Positions 1-5,938 of a stretch of DNA of 13,255 nucleotides are shown piece after piece. The DNA is from an uncultured Lachnospiraceae bacterium. Its GTDB lineage: Bacteria; Bacillota; Clostridia; Lachnospirales; Lachnospiraceae. The notes below the pieces were generated by a model, which was not told the DNA's origin, did not search any database, and saw nothing but the letters and a program-made list of their open reading frames with translations. Made by a program: the position numbers and the translations under genes. The stretch's first letter is position 1, and every line of letters starts with the position of its first letter. The stretch spans positions 1 to 13,255 of the forward strand of contig CACXGR010000233.1 of NCBI GenBank assembly GCA_902767235.1, read 5' to 3'.

Positions 1-42
1 AACTTTGTACTGCTTGCCACCTGTTGCGATAATTGCGTACAT
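1..42 (-). CDS. rplU: Ribosomal protein L21, N-terminal fragment
   Basis: The window edge cuts this gene after 14 codons. The visible N-terminus reads MYAIIATGGKQYKV, the highly conserved start of bacterial L21, a 50S subunit protein that binds 23S rRNA. The ATG at 42-40 follows an AAGGAGG ribosome binding site with 7 bases between. In Firmicutes rplU usually heads an operon with prp (the L27-processing protease), rpmA and sometimes obgE; those genes would lie outside the window. Identification rests on only 14 residues, but they are very characteristic. Confidence 0.93.
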   Translation of the reverse strand, partial: MYAIIATGGKQYKV

Positions 43-168
43 TCTGGTACCTCCTTCTTAAAAAAACTCGCTGATTGCGGCGGCCCTGACCGGCAGGGCA
101 CTTTCCGTGCTGCTGTTCCTGCAGTACCATACAGCGCAGCACATAAAGAGCCTCATCATGCGGCATAC
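43..168 (-). ncRNA. Structured 5' leader of rplU, candidate L21 leader
   Basis: The transcript from the predicted promoter would carry a leader of about 126 bases. It contains two exact inverted repeats. The first is GTGCTGC (142-136) pairing with GCAGCAC (113-107) around a 22-base loop. The second is GCCCTG (99-94) pairing with CAGGGC (88-83) around a 5-base loop. A T7 run and the ribosome binding site follow. Rfam has an L21 leader family, a cis-acting element upstream of rplU in Firmicutes, and position and size fit. I cannot match its consensus from memory, so this is a candidate. Neither hairpin is directly followed by the T-run, so a simple terminator is not obvious. Confidence 0.5.
50..56 (-). 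promoter_or_regulatory. Ribosome binding site of rplU
   Basis: AAGGAGG on the minus strand, complementary to the 3' end of 16S rRNA, lies 7 bases before the rplU ATG. It directly follows a run of seven T at 66-60, so the end of the leader and the binding site are adjacent. Confidence 0.85.
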
Positions 169-174
169 TCAATT

Positions 175-203
175 AACATATCAGAAGGGGCAGGCCCTGT
201 CAA
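175..203 (-). promoter_or_regulatory. Candidate sigma-A promoter for rplU
   Basis: A perfect -35 box TTGACA (203-198) is followed after 17 bases by TATGTT (180-175), which matches four of six positions of TATAAT. The -35 box overlaps the TGA stop codon of hisIE (202-200). Spacing is ideal and the next gene is a ribosomal protein, which would need transcription independent of histidine supply. The predicted start is near position 168. The weaker -10 box is the main doubt. Confidence 0.55.
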
Positions 204-1501
204 GACTTTTTCTGCCGGCGTGCCAGCTCCCTGGTCACATCTTCCCATGTGATCCCCTTCTGGGCCATGACCACCATCAGATGGTAGAGATAGTCAGAGA
301 TCTCGTAGACGATCTCATTGGGGTTGGGATTTTTGGCGGCAATGATGATCTCCGTTCCCTCCTCCCCGAGCTTCTTGAGCATTTTATCGATGCCCTTATC
401 AAACAGATAATTGGTATAGGAGCCTTCCTTGGGGTGTTCGCGCCGCTCCGTGATCGTCTGATAGTCCTTGAGGAGAACTGTCTGCGGATTGAAGGCTTCT
501 TTTCCCTCTTCCGTCAGGACTTCGTTGAAGAAACAGGAATGGCTCCCGGTGTGACAGGCCGCTCCGACCTGGTCCACCCGCGCCAGCAGCGTATCCATGT
601 CGCAGTCAGCCGTCAGGGAATGCACATACTGGAAGTGTCCGCTGGTAAGACCCTTGACCCAGATCTCCTGCCGGCTCCTGGACCAGTAGGTCATCCTGCC
701 CGTGGCGATGGTCATATTGTAGGCCTCTTCATTCATATAGGCGACCATGAGGACCTGGTCCGTAGATGCTTCCTGCACCACGACCGGAAGCAGTCCGTCC
801 GGCCCGAGCTTGAATTCACTCCACGCGTGCGCGGCCTCCCGGATCTTTACCGGGATCCCGGCTGAGATCAGCTTATTTCTGACCTTCTGAAGCTTGCCGA
901 TCCGCTTATTCACGCCGCATCCTGTCACGCCGTGGATCCCCGCAGGTGTCAGAGATCTCATCACACACTCATCTTCGCCGATCTGCATGATGACAGGCAG
1001 TTCCGGCCCGCTTTCGTCAAAGCCTTCGAAGGGGCCCCCGCCCACATAGAATAAAGCAGATATATGGCCTTCCAAAAGTGCTCTGTTCTCCCGGACCTGC
1101 GCTTCATCGGAAAAGCAGGCGCCGATCTTGTCGCTTCCGAATTTGGCCGCTACTTCCCCTGCCAGCGACGCGTTCTCCCTTCGGGAGAGATTCAGGCATG
1201 CCATGCCGCATCCTGCGTAGAGGAATTTTTTGACATCTTCCATGCGGCGGATCCTTCCCGCTGCGATCACCGGGATCCGGACGGATGCGCAGATCTGACG
1301 GATGATATCGTTGTGTGCCTCCTGTTCGGCATCCGTGTCGGACAGGTCGAAGATCATGAGCGCGTCGGTGAATCCGTTGTCATACTGCATAGCCAATGCC
1401 GCGGGGTCCCCGTCGATCTCACTCCGGTCCGACAGGCTCCTGACGGCTTTGCCGTTTAGCAGGTATATGGCAGGTATCAGCTGTTTGTATTGTTTATCCA
1501 T
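200..1501 (-). CDS. hisIE: HisIE with an N-terminal degenerate HisA/HisF-like domain
   Basis: This 433-residue protein has three parts. Residues 225-335 are HisI, phosphoribosyl-AMP cyclohydrolase: WSRSR (273-277), the metal-binding DCDMD (299-303), and Cys316 and Cys323 in CHTGSHSC, which with Cys300 should bind zinc. Residues 345-433 are HisE, phosphoribosyl-ATP diphosphatase: KLGEEGTE (377-384) and EISDYLYH (400-407). Together they convert PR-ATP to ProFAR in the cytoplasm. Ordinary HisIE is about 200-230 residues; here about 220 more precede it and resemble the HisA/HisF barrel (IPAIYLLNGKAVR at 9-21, matching IPALDLxDGxVVR of HisA). The catalytic Asp there is Tyr13, and the second, after strand five, is Ser131. 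The ATG follows GAGG with 6 bases between. It is the last gene of the his operon, 69 bases after hisB. Confidence 0.92.
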   Translation of the reverse strand: MDKQYKQLIPAIYLLNGKAVRSLSDRSEIDGDPAALAMQYDNGFTDALMIFDLSDTDAEQEAHNDIIRQICASVRIPVIAAGRIRRMEDVKKFLYAGCGMACLNLSRRENASLAGEVAAKFGSDKIGACFSDEAQVRENRALLEGHISALFYVGGGPFEGFDESGPELPVIMQIGEDECVMRSLTPAGIHGVTGCGVNKRIGKLQKVRNKLISAGIPVKIREAAHAWSEFKLGPDGLLPVVVQEASTDQVLMVAYMNEEAYNMTIATGRMTYWSRSRQEIWVKGLTSGHFQYVHSLTADCDMDTLLARVDQVGAACHTGSHSCFFNEVLTEEGKEAFNPQTVLLKDYQTITERREHPKEGSYTNYLFDKGIDKMLKKLGEEGTEIIIAAKNPNPNEIVYEISDYLYHLMVVMAQKGITWEDVTRELARRQKKS

Positions 1502-1534
1502 TGTTTTCCTCGGTTATCCTAAGTTTGCTCTTTG

Positions 1535-1550
1535 GCCGGAACACGCCGGC
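1535..1550 (-). other. Small hairpin between hisB and hisIE
   Basis: The 69-base gap between hisB and hisIE is the longest inside the his operon. It contains GCCGG (1550-1546) and CCGGC (1539-1535) around a 6-base loop. No T-run follows, so it is not an intrinsic terminator. It could affect mRNA processing or be chance; no small ORF with a good start is visible in the gap. Confidence 0.25.
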
Positions 1551-1570
1551 ATTCTTCCTGCGGATCGCGT

Positions 1571-2164
1571 TTACAGGCTGCCCTTTGTGCTCAGGACATC
1601 CGTGATCCGGTTTTCTTTCTGTGTCGCCATGTCAAGCGCTTTGGAGAAGCATTTGAACATCCCCTCAATGATGTGGTGTGCATTCGTGCCGGACAGGATC
1701 CGGAAGTGGAGATTCATTGCCGCGCTGTAGGAGACCGAATAGAAAAACTCCCGCACGAGCTCCGTATCGAAGCCGCCGACCATAGGCGCAGTGAACGGCG
1801 CGCCCTCCATGACAAAATAGGGCCTGCCGCAGAGGTCCACGGCGCACAGGATCAGCGCCTCATCCATAGGAAGAACGAAAAATCCGTATCTGCGGATCCC
1901 CTTTTTGTCTCCGACCGCCTCTTTGATCGCGCTGCCCAGCACGATGCCGGTATCTTCCACGGTGTGGTGCCCGTCCACATGCAGGTCTCCCTTCGCTTTG
2001 AGCGACATATCAAAAAGGCCATGCCTGGTAAAGGCGTCCATCATATGGTCAAAGAATCCGATCCCGGTGGAGATCTCCGCTTTTCCTCTTCCGTCCAGGT
2101 TCAGGGACATGGTGATATCGGTCTCCCCTGTCCTTCTGTGAATATTCGCGATCCTCTTCTCCAT
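1571..2164 (-). CDS. hisB: Imidazoleglycerol-phosphate dehydratase
   Basis: HisB removes water from imidazoleglycerol phosphate to give imidazoleacetol phosphate, in the cytoplasm and with manganese. The two metal-binding motifs are present: HHTVED at residues 66-71 and NAHHIIE at 161-167, plus FFDHMMDAFTRHG near residue 37. At 197 residues this is the monofunctional form, without the histidinol-phosphatase domain of enterobacterial HisB. I chose the ATG at 2164, which has AGGAG 5 bases upstream and gives the usual N-terminus. A GTG at 2170 in frame, overlapping the hisD stop by 4 bases, would add two residues and cannot be excluded. The gene is tightly coupled to hisD either way. Confidence 0.95.
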   Translation of the reverse strand: MEKRIANIHRRTGETDITMSLNLDGRGKAEISTGIGFFDHMMDAFTRHGLFDMSLKAKGDLHVDGHHTVEDTGIVLGSAIKEAVGDKKGIRRYGFFVLPMDEALILCAVDLCGRPYFVMEGAPFTAPMVGGFDTELVREFFYSVSYSAAMNLHFRILSGTNAHHIIEGMFKCFSKALDMATQKENRITDVLSTKGSL

Positions 2165-2166
2165 AG

Positions 2167-3465
2167 TCACTCCTCTCCTTCAAACCGCACCGCGATGGAA
2201 TTGGCGTGTGCCGTCAGCCCTTCGCTCAGCGCGAAACGCTCGATGTCCTTGTGAACAGCTCTCAGCGCCTGCTTGGAATAAGAAATTATGCTGCTTTTTT
2301 TGATAAAATCGTCCACGCCCAGCGGGGAGAAAAATCTGGCCGTACCGTTTGTGGGAAGAATGTGGTTGGGTCCGGCAAAATAGTCCCCCAGAGGCTCGGA
2401 GGAATAACTGCCCAAAAAGATCGCGCCGGCATTGCGTATTTTGGTCATCACCTCATAGGGATCCGACGTGATGATCTCCAGGTGCTCCGAGGCGATCGTA
2501 TTGGCCGCTTCCACCAGGTCATCCATGGTGTCACCGATAAAGATATATCCGTAGTCATCCAGGGACTTGCGGATGATCTCCGCCCTGGAAAGCGTATTCA
2601 GAAAGCCGTCGATCTCCTCAGAGACCGCTGCCGCCAGCTCAGCATCCGTGGTGAGCAGGATCGCGCTGGCCATGGGATCGTGCTCCGCCTGGGAGAGAAG
2701 GTCCGCCGCCACGAATCTCGGATTGGCTGTGCTGTCCGCGATCACAAGGATCTCACTGGGGCCGGCCACCGAGTCGATGCCGGTCACGCCGAAGCACGCC
2801 TTCTTGGCCAGGGCGACAAAAATATTGCCGGGACCTGTGATCTTGTCGACCTTGGGGATCGTCTGTGTGCCGTAGGCCATTGCCGCGATGGCCTGCGCGC
2901 CGCCGACCTTGTAGATCTCATCCGCGCCGGCGATGTCCGCCGCCACGACTGTGCCGGCCGCCGCCTTTTTGTCAGGTCCGGGCGGCGTGCACATGACGAT
3001 CCTTTCGACGCCCGCTACCTTGGCGGGGACAATGTTCATCAGCACGCTGGAAGGATAGACTGCTCTTCCGCCGGGCACATAGCATCCCGACACCTGGATG
3101 GGCGTGATCTTCTGCCCCAGGATGACGCCGTCTTCACCGGTCGTGATCCAGCTCGTGCGTTTCTGCTTCTCGTGATAGATGCGGATATTCTCCGCCGCTT
3201 TTTTCATCACTTCAATGAGCGCGGGGTCCAGAGCCGCGTAAGCTTCCTCGATCTCCTGCGCCGAGACGCGAAGCGTTTCCGTCGTCAGATCACAGCGGTC
3301 GAATTTCTTTGCATAGGTAATCAGAGCCTGGTCGCCCTTCTCCCTCACCTGGGCGATGATATCCTGCACCGTCTTTTCGTATTCGCCAAAGCCCGATGCC
3401 CCGCGTCCGATCAGTTTCTCCAGCGCCTTTGCCTTTGTTTTTTCGTCAAGTCTCACTGTCCTCAT
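2167..3465 (-). CDS. hisD: Histidinol dehydrogenase
   Basis: HisD carries out the last two steps of histidine synthesis, oxidising L-histidinol to L-histidine with two NAD+. At 432 residues it has normal length. The zinc ligands known from the E. coli enzyme are in place: Gln259, His262, Asp361 and His420, as are the catalytic pair Glu327-His328 in SEHLEI. Other signatures are GPGNIFVALAKK (211-222), DSVAGPSE (231-238) and PNHILPTNG (366-374). The ATG follows TAAAGGAGAA, in which the TAA is the hisG stop codon, so the two genes are only 12 bases apart and probably coupled in translation. Confidence 0.97.
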   Translation of the reverse strand: MRTVRLDEKTKAKALEKLIGRGASGFGEYEKTVQDIIAQVREKGDQALITYAKKFDRCDLTTETLRVSAQEIEEAYAALDPALIEVMKKAAENIRIYHEKQKRTSWITTGEDGVILGQKITPIQVSGCYVPGGRAVYPSSVLMNIVPAKVAGVERIVMCTPPGPDKKAAAGTVVAADIAGADEIYKVGGAQAIAAMAYGTQTIPKVDKITGPGNIFVALAKKACFGVTGIDSVAGPSEILVIADSTANPRFVAADLLSQAEHDPMASAILLTTDAELAAAVSEEIDGFLNTLSRAEIIRKSLDDYGYIFIGDTMDDLVEAANTIASEHLEIITSDPYEVMTKIRNAGAIFLGSYSSEPLGDYFAGPNHILPTNGTARFFSPLGVDDFIKKSSIISYSKQALRAVHKDIERFALSEGLTAHANSIAVRFEGEE

Positions 3466-3477
3466 CTGTATTCTCCT

Positions 3478-4119
3478 TTACTCCAGGCAGTCTCTCACAT
3501 TTGCGATCATCTCCCGGATCCGGCGCGTTTTCATCTGCATGGACACCTGGTTCACGATCATTCTGGCAGAAATGGGACACACCTCCTCCAGGACCTCAAG
3601 TCCGTTCTCTCTGAGGGTGGAACCGGTCTCCACGATATCGACGATCACATCTCCCAGCTCCACGATGGGGCCCAGTTCCACTGAACCGTTGAGCTTAATG
3701 ATGTCTACCGTCTGATGTTTCCGGTTGTAAAAATACTCCCTTGCAATGTTGGGATATTTGGAGGTGACCCGGATCATCTCATGGTGTCTGAGAAGTTCCC
3801 CGGCGCGGGCAGGTCCGCATACGCACATGCGGCATTTTCCGAATCCCAGATCCAGGACTTCGTATACTCTGCGGTTCTCCTCCATGATGATATCCGATCC
3901 GACGACGCCGATATCCGCCGCGCCGTACTCCACATAGGTCGGCACGTCCGGCCCTTTGGCCAGAAAGAATCGCAGCTTCTGTTCTTCATTGACAAAGATC
4001 AGTTTTCTGGATCCCTTTTCCTTCAGTTCATCGCAGTGATATCCGGCTCTCTCGAGAAGCTGCATCGTACTGCCGGCAAGGCGCCCTTTGGTGAGGGCGA
4101 TCGTAATGTAATCGTTCAC
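3478..4119 (-). CDS. hisG: ATP phosphoribosyltransferase, short form
   Basis: HisG joins ATP and PRPP to form phosphoribosyl-ATP, the committed and feedback-controlled step of histidine synthesis. The 213-residue length and the absence of the C-terminal ACT-like domain mark the short form, which works only as a complex with HisZ, encoded just upstream. The PRPP-binding loop is clear in DIVETGSTLRENG (161-173), and the N-terminal ITIALTKGRL (5-14) is typical. The start is GTG at 4119, with GGAGG 5 bases upstream; no ATG fits the conserved N-terminus. It begins 35 bases after hisZ. Confidence 0.96.
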   Translation of the reverse strand: MNDYITIALTKGRLAGSTMQLLERAGYHCDELKEKGSRKLIFVNEEQKLRFFLAKGPDVPTYVEYGAADIGVVGSDIIMEENRRVYEVLDLGFGKCRMCVCGPARAGELLRHHEMIRVTSKYPNIAREYFYNRKHQTVDIIKLNGSVELGPIVELGDVIVDIVETGSTLRENGLEVLEEVCPISARMIVNQVSMQMKTRRIREMIANVRDCLE

Positions 4120-4154
4120 TGTGTCCTCCGTTCCTTTCGTCCCTGCGCCTGCAG

Positions 4155-5288
4155 TCAGTCTTCCTGCGGCAGCAGGACCGTCCTGACGCCGGCCATGCGG
4201 CTCATACGGGCCGTTTTGAGGGCGTCCCGATAATTATCTGCATTGTAATATATCTTTTGAATAACGGGCTCCTGGACGTTTATGAGATGCTGTCTGCGCA
4301 TCGCTTCCATCAGCGGATCGATGGAGATCATACAGCCGATGGCCGGCGCTTTTTTGCCGAAAAAGCGCAGCAGCTGGTCATATCTTCCGCCTGAGGCGAT
4401 CGGTTCTCCGGTCCCGTATGTATATCCTTTGAAGATGATGCCCGTATAGTAATGATACTTGCTCAGAAGCGAGAGGTCAAAGCTCATGTGACGGGACAGG
4501 CCGTATGCATCGACTACGTTCCATACTTCGATCAGGCGCTTTACCGCGTCCAGGGCGCGCCGGTTGGGCGCAGTCTCCGCTGCCTTTTCCAGATCCTCCG
4601 CCGTCTCCATGAAATCCCTGATCCGAAGGAAAAGGTCCCGGTCGGCCTTGCCGTACCCCTCGCTCTTGAGAAGATCTTCCGCGGCGAAATAGTTCTTGCC
4701 GGAGATCTCGTCCCTGAGCGACATTTCCAGAGCGGCGTCCATGCCCAGATGGTCGCAGATCCCTTTGAAGTACTCCACATTTCCGACACTGATCTGAAAG
4801 TCCGTCAGTCCAGCCGCAAGAAGGCTCTCCGTCAGCATGGCGATCATCTCTCCGTCCGCCTGCGCGCTGCCGTCATTCATCAGCTCCGCGCCCATCTGGG
4901 TCGTCTCCTTGAGCTTTCCCTGCAGGTCGGAGGTATTGGAGAAGGCGCTGCCCTGATAGCAGAATCGGATCGGCCGCTTCTCATCCATGAAGTATTTGGC
5001 CGCACATCTCGCCACAGACGGCGTAAAGTCCGGACGAAGGACCAGCGTGCTTCCCTCCTTGTCAAAAAACTTGTACAGTTCCTTTGAGGAGGTGGTCCCG
5101 ATCTCATTGGAGAACACATCGAAGTACTCAAAAGAGGGCGTCTGCAGGTCTTCATAGCCGTACAGCCGGATCACCGAGGCGATCTTCTCGATCGTATTCT
5201 GTTTGGCAGTATATTCTATTCCATAGCAGTCCCTTACTCCCTCGGGTGTGTGAAGCAGATCCTGTGCTTTTCTGTTGGCGTAATTCAT
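4155..5288 (-). CDS. hisZ: ATP phosphoribosyltransferase regulatory subunit
   Basis: HisZ is a paralogue of the histidyl-tRNA synthetase core that no longer charges tRNA; it binds short HisG and confers catalysis and histidine feedback. The class II synthetase fold is visible: motif 2 region RFCYQGSAFSN (108-118) with QMGAEL (131-136), and motif 3 region SGGRYDQLL (299-307) with AIGCMISID (316-324). The synthetase signature around LVRGLDYY and YYTRTVFE is changed to MSFDLSLLSKYHYYTGIIF (268-286), typical of HisZ. At 377 residues it is shorter than histidyl-tRNA synthetase, with a reduced C-terminus after about residue 330. It is the first gene of the his operon, with GAGG 8 bases before the ATG. 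Confidence 0.94.
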   Translation of the reverse strand: MNYANRKAQDLLHTPEGVRDCYGIEYTAKQNTIEKIASVIRLYGYEDLQTPSFEYFDVFSNEIGTTSSKELYKFFDKEGSTLVLRPDFTPSVARCAAKYFMDEKRPIRFCYQGSAFSNTSDLQGKLKETTQMGAELMNDGSAQADGEMIAMLTESLLAAGLTDFQISVGNVEYFKGICDHLGMDAALEMSLRDEISGKNYFAAEDLLKSEGYGKADRDLFLRIRDFMETAEDLEKAAETAPNRRALDAVKRLIEVWNVVDAYGLSRHMSFDLSLLSKYHYYTGIIFKGYTYGTGEPIASGGRYDQLLRFFGKKAPAIGCMISIDPLMEAMRRQHLINVQEPVIQKIYYNADNYRDALKTARMSRMAGVRTVLLPQED

Positions 5289-5316
5289 GCGCTTTTCCTC
5301 GCTTTAATATATTGCA

Positions 5317-5334
5317 GTGCTAACATATTAGCAC
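5317..5334 (-). promoter_or_regulatory. 18-bp palindrome, candidate his operator
   Basis: GTGCTAA-TATG-TTAGCAC is a perfect 7-bp inverted repeat just downstream of the his promoter, at about +8 to +26. The layout resembles the E. coli TrpR operator GTACTAGTTAACTAGTAC: same 18-bp length and a shared GTRCTA/TAGYAC frame. Firmicutes have TrpR-family regulators (YerC/HisR) that have been linked to histidine genes. A repressor bound here would block early elongation. The same bases could also form a hairpin near the 5' end of the mRNA. The regulator gene is not in this window. Confidence 0.5.
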
Positions 5335-5348
5335 GTGAAATCATTGGA

Positions 5349-5377
5349 AGTATACAGTAATATCCGCGGCGTGTCAA
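5349..5377 (-). promoter_or_regulatory. Sigma-A promoter of the his operon
   Basis: The -35 box TTGACA (5377-5372) is a perfect match, and the -10 box TATACT (5354-5349) follows after exactly 17 bases. The predicted start near 5342 leaves a leader of about 54 bases, too short for a T-box or a classical his attenuator. The -35 box begins one base after the stop codon of the recU-like gene. This is the best promoter in the window. Confidence 0.85.
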
Positions 5378-5378
5378 A

Positions 5379-5924
5379 TCAGTCCCTGTCGCTTTCCCTC
5401 TCCGCCAGGTCTCTGTTGATCATCTCCAGATAAGGGACGAGCACGCCGGGCTTTTTGGGGAGGACCCAGTTCATGTCCAGTTCATCCATCCGAAAGCTCT
5501 TCCTGCCGCCCGCCTGCGCCCGCTCCCAAAAGGGCAGAAAATGCCGCAGGGGGAGATAATAATAGAAATCCTCCAGTGTATAGCTGATCAGGAAGAAAGC
5601 GAGCCCTTCCTGCTCCTCAAATGCTTTCATGAATTCCACCTGATGGGGATGGATATTCTGAAGTGCAAATGTCTTCTGTCTGCACTCCTTGGCGTCGAAA
5701 CAAACCGGGATCCCCTGGATCACGCCGATATAGTCCACCGTGCTCTTCTGTTCAAAATAGGCCAGTGTGATGTGCCGGTTTTCGCTGTCGATCTTCATCG
5801 GCGTGATCGGCGTCGGTACCTTTTGGATCAGGGCCAGCTTCTGCTCTTTATACTTTTCATTCGTGCGGTTGATCTCCTCCTCGAACAGCGAGCCCCGGAG
5901 CCCCCGCGATTTCCATGTCGCCAT
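5379..5924 (-). CDS. recU: RecU-type Holliday junction resolvase
   Basis: RecU cuts four-way DNA junctions during recombination and repair in Firmicutes. This 181-residue protein keeps the family layout: EEEINRTNEKY (15-25), the PD-(D/E)xK nuclease core with Asp64 in STVDYIGV and Asp77-x-Lys79 in FDAKE, ALQNIHPHQ (87-95), and GGRKS near residue 139. B. subtilis RecU is about 25 residues longer, mainly at the N-terminus, and has Glu at the position of Asp77, a conservative change. The ATG has AAGGAGAGGGG upstream; the TAA of the preceding gene lies within this stretch. recU is best known next to ponA, so its place between an RluA-type gene and the his operon is less usual. Confidence 0.85.
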   Translation of the reverse strand: MATWKSRGLRGSLFEEEINRTNEKYKEQKLALIQKVPTPITPMKIDSENRHITLAYFEQKSTVDYIGVIQGIPVCFDAKECRQKTFALQNIHPHQVEFMKAFEEQEGLAFFLISYTLEDFYYYLPLRHFLPFWERAQAGGRKSFRMDELDMNWVLPKKPGVLVPYLEMINRDLAERESDRD

Positions 5925-5938
5925 GTATGCCCCTCTCC

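Noticed and set aside
83..99. Hairpin GCCCTG/CAGGGC as the his operon terminator
   Set aside because: The stem is good but the T7 run begins about 16 bases after it, and it lies inside the rplU leader. A regulatory leader role fits better.
107..865. Long open frame on the plus strand opposite hisIE, and similar plus-strand frames opposite hisD, coaD, recU, hisZ and parC
   Set aside because: They lie opposite genes with clear family motifs, have no convincing ribosome binding site and show no recognisable domains. They are shadows of codon bias in a G+C-rich genome.
5317..5334. Possible CIRCE element (HrcA operator) upstream of hisZ
   Set aside because: The half-sites TTAGCAC and GTGCTAA are those of CIRCE, but their order is reversed and the spacer is 4 instead of 9 bases. 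There is no heat-shock gene nearby.
5289..5378. Possible T-box riboswitch or his attenuator before hisZ
   Set aside because: The predicted leader is only about 54 bases, without a run of His codons, a T-box sequence or a terminator hairpin with a T-run.
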